NCBI GenBank assembly: GCA_002697705.1
Contig: NZXL01000022.1
Span: forward strand, 13,428-30,050
DNA: 16,623 nt
Direction: 5' to 3'
From: Methanobacteriota archaeon
Lineage (GTDB): Archaea > Thermoplasmatota > Poseidoniia > Poseidoniales > Poseidoniaceae
Positions within the stretch are counted from its first letter, which is position 1. Each line of letters opens with the position of its first letter. The translations under genes and the position numbers were made by a program. Of this stretch, positions 1-6,775 are shown piece after piece. Under the pieces are notes generated by a model. That model was not told the origin of the DNA and did not search any database. It worked only from the letters and a program-made list of their open reading frames with translations.

Positions 1-2
1 CT

Positions 3-77
3 GTTGTCAAGAATAAAAAAGAAGTTCTTGATTCTCCTACCTCTAACATTGGCGATGATTTTGATGTTTCGTGGTGA
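3..77 (+). CDS. C-terminal tail of an upstream gene (partial)
   Basis: An open frame enters from the left edge and ends at the TGA at 75-77. The 24 visible residues are Lys-rich and then acidic, ending in DDFDVSW. A hydrophilic acidic tail is a plausible protein end, and the stop lies 45 bp before the dehydrogenase start, which is normal spacing here. Too little is present to name a function. A second frame (frame 1) is also open across this stretch, so the choice of frame rests on the natural-looking C-terminus only. Confidence 0.45.
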   Translation, partial: VVKNKKEVLDSPTSNIGDDFDVSW

Positions 78-122
78 TTGGGGATTAGAAAGGTTCTATT
101 CTATCCACATAACGCAGAATTT

Positions 123-800
123 ATGCGAGTTGCTGTAATTACCGGCGCAAATCGAGGAATTGGTAATTATTGGGTTGTTCGACTATTGGAAACGGGCTGG
201 GTAGTTTATGCCGGATATAAGGAAAACTTAGGCGGACTGGAAATAATTGAAAATGAAAATCTAATCCCCTTGCAATTAGATGTTACAAGTGCTGAATCCA
301 TTGGAAAATTCGTCGAATCTGTTGAAGGAAATATCGATTTATTAATCAATAACGCCGGCGTACCTGATGGGCGTTGGAGAAGTTTAACAGAGATAGATGA
401 TGATTGGGCATTGGAGGTTTTGAATATCAATTCGCTCGGCCCGGTAAGAATGGTTAAGGCACTATATCCTAAAATGGTGGGTTCGAGTTTGACAAAGATT
501 GTTATGATTAGTAGTTTGATGGGTTCAATAGATGATTGTCATATGGGCAAATCATATGCGTATCGTGCATCTAAAACCGCGCTGAACATGTTCACTGTCG
601 CAATGAAAAAGGAATGTATTGAAGACAATATATCATTTATTATATTCCACCCTGGTTGGGTAAAAACAAGGATGGGCGGAGATAGAGCTCCTGTTGAGAT
701 TGAAGATAGTGTAGGTGGAATGATGCGTATCTTAGAAAATCACACCATTGAAGATAGTGGAATCTTTATTCAATATGATGGCCAGGAAATAAAATGGTGA
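123..800 (+). CDS. Short-chain dehydrogenase/reductase (SDR), 225 aa
   Basis: A classical SDR: an NAD(P)(H)-dependent cytoplasmic oxidoreductase of unknown substrate. The glycine-rich nucleotide site TGANRGIG is at residues 7-14, NNAG at 76-79, the structural Asn in LNINS near 103, the catalytic Ser near 130-131, and YRASK with catalytic Tyr147 and Lys151. A PGWVKT segment follows at 177-182. The length is near the short end of the usual 230-260 residues and resembles the sniffer/C-factor subgroup of carbonyl reductases. The frame is open upstream to a TTG at 78, but the ATG at 123 starts directly at the first beta strand (MRVAVITGAN), so I use it. A pyrimidine-rich TATA-like stretch near 93-103 would fit a leaderless start. 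The regulator gene follows after 18 bp, suggesting co-transcription. Family is secure; substrate is not. Confidence 0.88.
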   Translation: MRVAVITGANRGIGNYWVVRLLETGWVVYAGYKENLGGLEIIENENLIPLQLDVTSAESIGKFVESVEGNIDLLINNAGVPDGRWRSLTEIDDDWALEVLNINSLGPVRMVKALYPKMVGSSLTKIVMISSLMGSIDDCHMGKSYAYRASKTALNMFTVAMKKECIEDNISFIIFHPGWVKTRMGGDRAPVEIEDSVGGMMRILENHTIEDSGIFIQYDGQEIKW

Positions 801-806
801 AATTAT

Positions 807-812
807 AGAGGT
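807..812 (+). promoter_or_regulatory. Shine-Dalgarno site of the HTH_10 gene
   Basis: AGAGGT lies 6 bases before the ATG at 819, inside the 18 bp gap after the dehydrogenase stop. It fixes the start and supports translation from an internal position of a two-gene transcript. Confidence 0.6.
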
Positions 813-818
813 TAAATT

Positions 819-1499
819 ATGGCTAAGAAAAAAACTTTGGGCAATCTTCGATATTTCCAAATAAGGATTTTACATGCTCAAGCCAAGCATTTGCCTGGTT
901 ATGCGATTACTGAATTTTTCAACAAAGTGGAAATGATCGCTGGAACTGGGAAGGTTGACTCCGTCCCCTCTTGTATTTTGAAAGTTGAATTCGATGGCCC
1001 TGAATTGCCACAACTAAATGAGGAATTAATTGATAGTTTGCTAATAGATAGAATTCTCGAACAAAAGGACGGAGTTGCATATTTGAGAGTTAGGACTCCA
1101 GGCCCAATTCAAATGATTGTTGCTCGAGAGCGGGATTGTTGGGTAATACCCCCTACATATCTTTCAAAAGAAAATGGATTCTTTATGACTATACAGGGAA
1201 CATCAAAAGGCCTTAAGAGGGTGAAAGATGAATTGGAATTGTTAATACCGGAAAAGATGGATATGAGAATATCAAAAATGATCGTTGGAGATTTAATCGC
1301 TGCACCTGAATTACCTGAAAGGCGTCATTTAGTAATAACTACTGCTGTTAAAAAAGGATATTATGACACCCCTAGAAAGTGTACTCAGAAGGATATTGCC
1401 GAAATACTTGGAATTAAGCAAGGTACTGTTGCCGAGCATCTTCAATATGCTGAAAGCGTGATTATCAATTCGTGGGCAGACCAAGTGTCTCAATCATAG
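819..1499 (+). CDS. HTH_10 (bacterio-opsin activator-type) transcription regulator, 226 aa
   Basis: Residues about 165-218 form the archaeal HTH_10 domain: the lead-in KKGYYDTPRKCTQ, then DIAEILGIKQGTVAEHLQYAES, matching the usual pattern of YYDxPR, an LGIxxxxVxEHL recognition helix and RAES-like end. The N-terminal 160 residues are a variable sensor-like region rich in short beta strands with two Cys (52 and 107); I do not recognise a ligand. Proteins of this type in archaea are DNA-binding regulators related to Bat. Its place directly after the dehydrogenase suggests it may control that gene or respond to its substrate (inference). The stop overlaps the stop region of the convergent exporter by 6 bp. 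Confidence 0.85.
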   Translation: MAKKKTLGNLRYFQIRILHAQAKHLPGYAITEFFNKVEMIAGTGKVDSVPSCILKVEFDGPELPQLNEELIDSLLIDRILEQKDGVAYLRVRTPGPIQMIVARERDCWVIPPTYLSKENGFFMTIQGTSKGLKRVKDELELLIPEKMDMRISKMIVGDLIAAPELPERRHLVITTAVKKGYYDTPRKCTQKDIAEILGIKQGTVAEHLQYAESVIINSWADQVSQS

Positions 1500-2105
1500 G
1501 CCCCTAATTGTAATCAATAATGCTAGAATAAAGAGCAGACTTCCTAAAATTGTAAATGTATTTTTGATGAATTTCGGTTCTGCTGTCTTGGTTTTTATCT
1601 TTTCACCAACGTTAGACCAAGCAATCATAGCTAGTATGCCTCCAGAAGTTGTGATGGTTGATATAATTATTATTCCAAGGAGTCCCCCGCCAAAATCTGC
1701 TAAAAATTTCGACATAATCATGAATACCATAACCCATTCTTTTCCATTCACATATTGCATTAGAACACCGGTTTTAAACCCTAATTTTGGAATTATTTCC
1801 GGGAAATCTTGTACCTTTTGTGACCTCCCTAGGTAAATTATTCCAAAGGCGATTAAAAACATGAACAAGGAGCCGATTATATTCATGGCTAAACTTACTG
1901 GGCCATTATCGTCAAAGTAATCAACTGCTAAACCACAAATGAAATGGATTGAAATAAATCCGACGGCCATTCCAGTAATTAGAGAGACGTTGCTCTTCTT
2001 TCCGTGTACAACTGCATGAACTGTGCACGTAAGATTATTTGGCCCGGGAGTTATCAGCCCCGCGCCCAATAGTGCCAATAGATAGAGTAGTGAGTCCCAT
2101 GGCAT
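1494..2105 (-). CDS. LysE/RhtB-family amino acid exporter, 203 aa
   Basis: A polytopic membrane protein with about six hydrophobic segments. Near the N-terminus it carries TPGPNN (residues 19-24), the LysE-family signature in the first helix region, followed by the loop HGKKSNVSLITGMAVG. YVNGKEWVM in the middle corresponds to the family's NPKAW-like motif. Members export basic or small neutral amino acids or their derivatives; the cargo here cannot be read from sequence. The length is typical (about 200-210). The start is the ATG before PWDSLLYLL; there is no Shine-Dalgarno but an AT-rich TATA-like box about 26 bp upstream. The 3' end overlaps the convergent HTH_10 gene by 6 bp. Confidence 0.85.
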   Translation of the reverse strand: MPWDSLLYLLALLGAGLITPGPNNLTCTVHAVVHGKKSNVSLITGMAVGFISIHFICGLAVDYFDDNGPVSLAMNIIGSLFMFLIAFGIIYLGRSQKVQDFPEIIPKLGFKTGVLMQYVNGKEWVMVFMIMSKFLADFGGGLLGIIIISTITTSGGILAMIAWSNVGEKIKTKTAEPKFIKNTFTILGSLLFILALLITIRGL

Positions 2106-2127
2106 GAATCGTGATAGTTCGTTGTTG

Positions 2128-2137
2128 GTTTAATTAT
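2128..2137 (-). promoter_or_regulatory. TATA-like box for the LysE-family gene (leaderless start)
   Basis: On the minus strand the AT-rich motif AATTAAAC sits about 24-30 bp before the ATG at 2105. This is the distance at which an archaeal TATA box would place the transcript start at or next to the ATG. No Shine-Dalgarno is visible. Confidence 0.35.
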
Positions 2138-2175
2138 TATGTAGTATTACAAATAAATATGATTATTTGTATGTG

Positions 2176-2586
2176 ATGGTTGATTGTACTATGGGCGAAG
2201 ATTTGCCATTGTTAACTATGGTTAAGTCAAAAGAAATTGACGAGTTGCCTGTGGATTTATCTGAAGGTTTGTTGGCCCTACGTAACACTCTTTCGACATT
2301 GTGTTCTTTTTATTCGGTTGAAGACTTTATTGATTTCTTATATTCCGATAGTTTTCAAAATCTAATAAATTATGAATCTCCTTGGATTGTTTTCGAGGTA
2401 GGGATGTACCTTGATCATAACAAAAACATGCAATTAATTCCTATGAGGAATAAAATTATCTTGGTCGATAATGTTGGATGTGGTTGGAATGATGGTACTT
2501 TTGAATCTAATGACCCGGAAGATATTTTGAGAGAATTGAAAATATGGTGTGAAATGGTTTTCAATCCAAATTCAAGATTTGAATGA
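2176..2586 (+). CDS. Unrecognised small acidic protein, 136 aa
   Basis: I do not recognise this protein. It is soluble and acidic, with no signal peptide or membrane segment. A helical first half (residues about 15-60, with TLSTLCSFYSVEDFIDFLYS) is followed by a stretch that could be beta (SPWIVFEVGMYLD, MQLIPMRNKIILVDNVG) and a C-terminal helix DILRELKIWCEMVF. In-frame starts are TTG 2167, ATG 2176 and ATG 2191. I list 2176, but an A/T-rich box near 2151-2160 would fit 2191 better. Its stop abuts the stop of the convergent dimethylargininase with no spacer. Base use and codon pattern look like the neighbours, so I think it is a real gene; function unknown. Confidence 0.7.
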   Translation: MVDCTMGEDLPLLTMVKSKEIDELPVDLSEGLLALRNTLSTLCSFYSVEDFIDFLYSDSFQNLINYESPWIVFEVGMYLDHNKNMQLIPMRNKIILVDNVGCGWNDGTFESNDPEDILRELKIWCEMVFNPNSRFE

Positions 2587-3396
2587 TTAGTAAAATAGGG
2601 AACAACAAGTCAAAGAGCCGTCTCCTGCACGGAATTGACTAACATCTAAGATGATTGGTTCAAGGCCGACTTCTATCAATTTAGCTAGTACTGTTGGATA
2701 TCCTTCTGCGACTAGTACCTTGTTGTCTGGAAGTCCTATTGTATTGCATCCATAAGTTTCCTCAATTGGCATCCAATAAACTTGAGAGCCTTCGGGTAAT
2801 TCTCCAAACGCATCTTCAGGAAGCATTCCCTTTGGTGCCAAGATTATTTCATCGGTAGGGGTTGAAGATATACTTGTAAGGTGGAGTGCGCCATCTGGAA
2901 TATCGATGATTCTTAACTCATAATTTAGATGATTGAGTAAGTCCTCTAATTCTTTAATTCCCCCGTCATTGGTTCTTGATGAACGGCCAACGAAGAAAAT
3001 ATTGCCTAAACGAAGGATGTCTCCCCCATCCATTCTTGCATCTCCGCTCATGCGACAGATCTGGGCTCCACCCATTTTTTCAATTAAAAAGTCTGCAATT
3101 GGGGGTTGTTCATTGACTCTTGATGGGTGGCCTGGGACTGGGAGTAAGACGTGCCCATCAATGATTACCGCTTGGTCTTCTACGAAAACGCAGTCGGGTT
3201 GATTCTCATCTTCTGGGAGCACTGAAACCTCTAATCCTGCATCTTCAAATACCTTACAATAAGCCTTATGTTGCTCTCTTGCTAAATTGATATCTGTTGG
3301 TCCAGAGCCAAAAAATTTGGCAAGTGCTGAATGATATGAATCAGGAATGGCGCGTGTCAAAACGCGATTCTTTTGATCCAATCGGACCGTTGCCAT
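2587..3396 (-). CDS. Dimethylargininase (DDAH), amidinotransferase/guanidino-modifying family, 269 aa
   Basis: A cytoplasmic enzyme expected to hydrolyse N(omega)-methylated arginine to citrulline and methylamine or dimethylamine. The family residues are in place: QPDCVFVED (67-74), DGGDIL (123-128), the catalytic His in LHLTS (His172), and a C-terminal DGSLTCCSLFY with the nucleophilic Cys at 264. The double Cys followed by Ser is like the end of mammalian DDAH1, where the first Cys is the nucleophile. Length fits DDAH (250-285) rather than the about 400-residue arginine deiminases. The usual Lys after HL is Thr here. The substrate could instead be another guanidino compound. The start ATG follows an 85 bp gap after the SCO1-like gene, with no clear Shine-Dalgarno. 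Known biology makes methylarginine arise from degraded methylated proteins. Confidence 0.83.
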   Translation of the reverse strand: MATVRLDQKNRVLTRAIPDSYHSALAKFFGSGPTDINLAREQHKAYCKVFEDAGLEVSVLPEDENQPDCVFVEDQAVIIDGHVLLPVPGHPSRVNEQPPIADFLIEKMGGAQICRMSGDARMDGGDILRLGNIFFVGRSSRTNDGGIKELEDLLNHLNYELRIIDIPDGALHLTSISSTPTDEIILAPKGMLPEDAFGELPEGSQVYWMPIEETYGCNTIGLPDNKVLVAEGYPTVLAKLIEVGLEPIILDVSQFRAGDGSLTCCSLFY

Positions 3397-3469
3397 GATT
3401 GAATCCCGCAGATGACCCCTCTTAATGATTAGCCCTTTAGCGGAATTTGATTTCCTAAACCTGTAAAAT

Positions 3470-3484
3470 TAGCGTTTTTCGCTA
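3470..3484 (-). other. Short hairpin over the SCO1-like stop codon
   Basis: A perfect 5-bp inverted repeat, TAGCG-TTTTT-CGCTA, in which one arm includes the TAG stop of the SCO1-like gene. On the minus-strand transcript it is followed by ATTTTAC. It may help end the propeller-SCO1 transcript, but the stem is short and the U tract is weak. Confidence 0.25.
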
Positions 3485-4141
3485 TTCAATTTGTGAGACC
3501 AATTCTAGTAGGTCTTCTTGGACAAGGTCTACAATCCAATCATAATCTCCCCACCAAACTCTTTGGTAGCCATTATGATCTACTAGGACGGTTCCTGTGG
3601 AATGGTCTATGTCATAATCTCCAGGGTGATGTCTGCCTGCGGTTTCTTCTGTTTGATTTGTTTCGATTGAAAATCCGACGTTAAAATTAGTCCATACTTT
3701 ACTCAACTCCGTAAATTCAGGGGATTTTTCGTCAACATCATTTATTGTTAGATGGGTCCAATTTGATTTGGTGCCTAATTTCCATTCAGTAAGTGTGGTA
3801 GTATTATCTCTCCATGGGTCAACTGTGATTGTTAAAAATTCAATTTTATCCAATTGTGATTGATTTAATGATTCGTGTATAATGCCTAAATTATATGTCA
3901 CGATAGGGCATATGTCATAGCAGTTGGTGAATAAAAAGGCAATGATAGTTACCTTTCCTTTGGTTTCTTCTTTGAAATTATATGTTTGATTGTCATTTGT
4001 CGTCAATGTAAAGTCGTCGGCTTTCTTACCATTTTCAATAAGGTCGCCATGGAAGCTGTTTTCAATTACTGAATCGGTTGACATACAACCAGGAAAGAGC
4101 ATCACTCCGACCAAAACAAATGCAATTAATCTTTTTTCCAC
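3482..4141 (-). CDS. SCO1/SenC-like thioredoxin-fold lipoprotein, 219 aa
   Basis: A membrane-anchored extracytoplasmic protein. Residues 1-18 are a signal peptide ending in the lipobox LFPGC, with Cys19 as the lipidated residue. The thioredoxin-like domain carries the SCO copper motif CYDICP (Cys74, Cys78) and the third ligand His180 in DYDIDHSTGTVLVDHNG. TITVDPWRD near 104-112 is also typical. SCO proteins bind Cu and/or reduce disulphides, classically to build the CuA site of cytochrome c oxidase; no oxidase gene is in view, so the client is unknown. The start is GTG, supported by a strong Shine-Dalgarno. It is the second gene of an operon with the LVIVD propeller, with a 9 bp gap. An extra HH pair at 171-172 lies just before the ligand region. 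Confidence 0.87.
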   Translation of the reverse strand: MEKRLIAFVLVGVMLFPGCMSTDSVIENSFHGDLIENGKKADDFTLTTNDNQTYNFKEETKGKVTIIAFLFTNCYDICPIVTYNLGIIHESLNQSQLDKIEFLTITVDPWRDNTTTLTEWKLGTKSNWTHLTINDVDEKSPEFTELSKVWTNFNVGFSIETNQTEETAGRHHPGDYDIDHSTGTVLVDHNGYQRVWWGDYDWIVDLVQEDLLELVSQIE

Positions 4142-4145
4142 GCTT

Positions 4146-4152
4146 TCACCTC
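4146..4152 (-). promoter_or_regulatory. Strong Shine-Dalgarno overlapping the upstream stop codon
   Basis: On the minus strand, TGAGGTGAAAGC precedes the GTG start at 4141. The TGA at 4153-4151 is the stop of the propeller gene and its last bases are part of GAGGTGA. This fixes the non-ATG start and implies translational coupling of the two genes. Confidence 0.75.
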
Positions 4153-5941
4153 AGATATTATAGTTTAGATATGGTTTATCGATGTCTAATTGTGTAACAT
4201 ATAATCCTGTAGAAATACATGAGGAATATGTTATTCCATTATGGTGTTCAACAGCCCATAGATAAGGAACCCAGGAGAAATCATAGAAATCTGAGCCCAG
4301 TACTTGGCCATCTTCACCATGTGGAAGATACCAGGCTACAGTCGCTTCTGTGTGCGTGGCGACCCTGTCTTCTGGGTTGGTAGGAGAAACTAATGTCTCG
4401 ATATCTACAACCCATAAACCAGCGTGGTAATGGGAAATGTATAGCCGTCCATCCCAAGTTCCACCCCTACTTTGATCTTCGACTTCTGTTGTTGGGAAGT
4501 AGGCGCTATCTAGATTGTGGGGTGAGAATAGTAGCCATTCATCATCATTAGGATGGTCGACGCAATCAGCCCCATAACAGTGGTCATTTGCAGTTGGGAT
4601 TTCCCAATCTCTAATCAATTTGGGTTTGAATTTAAATTGGCCATCTTCTAATGTATAATCGGTGGTGTCAATAAGATAAATTATTCCTGTTCCAACGCTT
4701 GTTGAAAGAACTTCAACCGCAGCAGTAGTAACGTGAACTGGTTCATCTGAATACCCTAGGTGAGACAAGTCTAGCATTTCAGGGAAGGGTTCTGCGTAAT
4801 GAATATATGAAACTCTACCGCCATTTTCATTACCTGTTGTTCCACTATCTGGTTGGCCGTCGCCGTCCAAATCTAAGAAATCCATCCATAGGCCAACCTC
4901 TTCAGCTCGCCACCTACATTGTACTGGGTTGCCGAATCCTGTTCTACATAGTGTGGCGTGAATTGTGTATTCTTCGGGTGAATTTACTGGGTGTGGCACA
5001 TCGGTAACGTCTGCGATTCTAAGGCCTGCTTCCCAATAACTACCATAAATGAAGGTTCTACCAAACCTTGGGTCATTAGGGTCTTCTCCGGGCCATAGTT
5101 GTACAGTCATATCATGAATGTAAATCCAGCCGCCCCGGGTAGTTTCCCATGCAACTTCATACTCTCCAACTTTGATTATCGTATGGCCGAGGCCGGATGC
5201 TGGAACTCCTGGTAAATTACGAGATGCTGAGCCGTCTAAATTTAAGTGAGCGATAGTTACTCCTCCGCAAGCCTCCCCAATAGCATCCTCACATTGCTCA
5301 TAATCAGGATTTGCTACAAAGATATACCACTCTCCATCAATCATGTGAGTATAGAGGTTGTGCGGCCCACTAGGGTGGTCTGCATCGTACCAAGAATCTA
5401 TCCAAGTAGGGTTCTCTTTGTCTGTTACATCGATTAGAGTGACGCTTACTTGAGCTGGGTCGCTCCAATCACCTACATTCGGGTCCGCATATCCCGGATC
5501 TATCAATTGGTTTTGTTGAATTATATATTCGCGGCCATTGTATTCCAAATATTTTACATCGAGAACTTGTGTATTTGGGTCTGAATATTTACCCATAACT
5601 GTGGTATTATTCGGGTCGGTGACGTCAACTATATGCATATCATTCCAACCTGCAAGATAAGCATAGGTTTCTCCATCTGGAGTTGTTGCGACTTGAACTT
5701 CTGCATTACCAGGGGTAGTTAGTGGATTAAAGTCTAATAATTCCATGTTTGCAGTGCCTGCCTCATGTTGAGAAGCATTGGAGTGGTCATGCCCTTCATA
5801 CTGGTAAAGCGGGTCATTATCATTGAATGAAATCGTAGATGCTGTTTCTTTTTCAGAGTCTGAAGACGAGAATACATAAACAGTACTAGAGACAAATAAC
5901 GTAACTAAGAACGCTGATAATAGCACCTCTTTGGTTCGCAT
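4151..5941 (-). CDS. LVIVD-type beta-propeller surface protein A, 596 aa
   Basis: A large exported protein. An N-terminal hydrophobic segment (residues about 6-25) acts as signal peptide or anchor, followed by a low-complexity spacer with a His-rich stretch, GHDHSNASQHE (50-60). The rest is built of propeller strands of the LVIVD kind: MHIVDVTDPNN (102), VTLIDVTDKENP (167), GLRIADVTD (306), IYLIDTTD (421), LWVVDIETLVSPTNP (509) and GLYVTQLD (579). Other conserved-looking patches are SYWEAGLRI, FSPHNLDSA and ISHYHAGLWVVD. There are 10 Cys after the anchor, in loosely paired clusters (217/225, 332/342, 455/460, 575), suggesting disulphides. The biochemical role of LVIVD proteins is not established. 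It is operonic with the SCO1-like gene downstream and divergent from the small anchored protein at 6003. It is paralogous to the protein at 6776-8797. Confidence 0.82.
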   Translation of the reverse strand: MRTKEVLLSAFLVTLFVSSTVYVFSSSDSEKETASTISFNDNDPLYQYEGHDHSNASQHEAGTANMELLDFNPLTTPGNAEVQVATTPDGETYAYLAGWNDMHIVDVTDPNNTTVMGKYSDPNTQVLDVKYLEYNGREYIIQQNQLIDPGYADPNVGDWSDPAQVSVTLIDVTDKENPTWIDSWYDADHPSGPHNLYTHMIDGEWYIFVANPDYEQCEDAIGEACGGVTIAHLNLDGSASRNLPGVPASGLGHTIIKVGEYEVAWETTRGGWIYIHDMTVQLWPGEDPNDPRFGRTFIYGSYWEAGLRIADVTDVPHPVNSPEEYTIHATLCRTGFGNPVQCRWRAEEVGLWMDFLDLDGDGQPDSGTTGNENGGRVSYIHYAEPFPEMLDLSHLGYSDEPVHVTTAAVEVLSTSVGTGIIYLIDTTDYTLEDGQFKFKPKLIRDWEIPTANDHCYGADCVDHPNDDEWLLFSPHNLDSAYFPTTEVEDQSRGGTWDGRLYISHYHAGLWVVDIETLVSPTNPEDRVATHTEATVAWYLPHGEDGQVLGSDFYDFSWVPYLWAVEHHNGITYSSCISTGLYVTQLDIDKPYLNYNI

Positions 5942-5972
5942 GTATAGTATGCGAGAGTATCTTCCGTTTTGA

Positions 5973-5981
5973 CTTTATGTT
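5973..5981 (+). promoter_or_regulatory. TATA-like box in the divergent promoter between 5941 and 6003
   Basis: CTTTATGTT lies about 25 bp before the ATGs at 6000/6003, so the plus transcript should begin at or near the start codon. The same motif (ATAAAG on the other strand) is about 33 bp before the propeller ATG at 5941. The whole divergent promoter is packed in 58-61 bp, so the two genes probably share control elements. Confidence 0.4.
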
Positions 5982-6002
5982 ATTGCGTATTGGCAAGTAA
6001 TG

Positions 6003-6773
6003 ATGCGAGCACATGAAGTTGGGCTGATGATAGTGGTGGCCTCGCTGCTGATGTTGACTGCTATGCCTATGAATGTGGTAGCACACACACCTAGTATAAT
6101 TACATCTAATTTATCTGAAAATGGTCCTATGCCTTCAAATATTACTGAAACTACTGATTTCTTTGAAGGGGATTCTGTATATTTTCGAATGGGGGATACA
6201 GGTGAAAATGTCACTATGCGAGTCAGTATTGATCTTGATGGTGATGGTGTTTTTAATCAATCAAATGATGTGTTCTCCAATTGGTTGAATTTTTCCTGTG
6301 AATTAAATGAAAATGGCACTGAACTATTAGATGAGAATTGTTCTATTTCATTTACTTACCAATTTTCTGCAAATAATTCAACAGGGATATATTATTATCA
6401 AGTCGAAAGAAAGGTTGAAGAAAATTATACTAATTCCTGGATAAATACAATTTATGTTGGAATAGATGTCCATGTGGAAGATAGTGTTCCAAATATTGGA
6501 GATTGTTTTGGCGCTGGTTGTGACGAGGTTTCTGAAGATTCGACTTCTGAATCAAATAATAATATAGAGTTAGATATGGTTAAAATCCTGATTTTGATCT
6601 CTGCAATAGGTGTAATTGGGATGTCGATTAGTATAATTAAAGAAAATAAACAATCTGAAAAGAATGAATCTAATGATTCTGAAAATTATGATATTGGAGT
6701 TGGTAAAATTGTTAATATTACAATACAAGACTCTGTAATAATGGGTAATTTAGAAGTAACTGAAGATGAATGA
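6003..6773 (+). CDS. Small type I surface protein A, related to the cupredoxin-like protein at 8884, 256 aa
   Basis: Layout: signal peptide (residues 1-28, ending VVAHT), an extracytoplasmic domain of about 130 residues, an acidic linker, one membrane helix (about 192-212) and a charged cytoplasmic tail ending in NITIQDSVIMGNLEV. The ectodomain has NVTMRVSIDLDGDGVFN (69-85), a Ca-loop-like DLDGDG, and the Cys pair 99/113 in SCELNENGTELLDENCS. It has about nine N-x-S/T sequons, so glycosylation is likely. It aligns by eye with the protein at 8884: TMR here versus THR there, the DxDGDG loop, and the Cys pair with DENC. The start may be either of two adjacent ATGs (6000 or 6003), with a TATA-like box about 25 bp upstream and no Shine-Dalgarno. 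The stop is 2 bp from the stop of propeller B. Function unknown; the cupredoxin fold is inferred through the paralogue only. Confidence 0.8.
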   Translation: MRAHEVGLMIVVASLLMLTAMPMNVVAHTPSIITSNLSENGPMPSNITETTDFFEGDSVYFRMGDTGENVTMRVSIDLDGDGVFNQSNDVFSNWLNFSCELNENGTELLDENCSISFTYQFSANNSTGIYYYQVERKVEENYTNSWINTIYVGIDVHVEDSVPNIGDCFGAGCDEVSEDSTSESNNNIELDMVKILILISAIGVIGMSISIIKENKQSEKNESNDSENYDIGVGKIVNITIQDSVIMGNLEVTEDE

Positions 6774-6775
6774 AA

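Noticed and set aside
1564..1836. Plus-strand frame within the LysE-family gene
   Set aside because: Antisense shadow; the minus strand has clear family motifs across the same bases.
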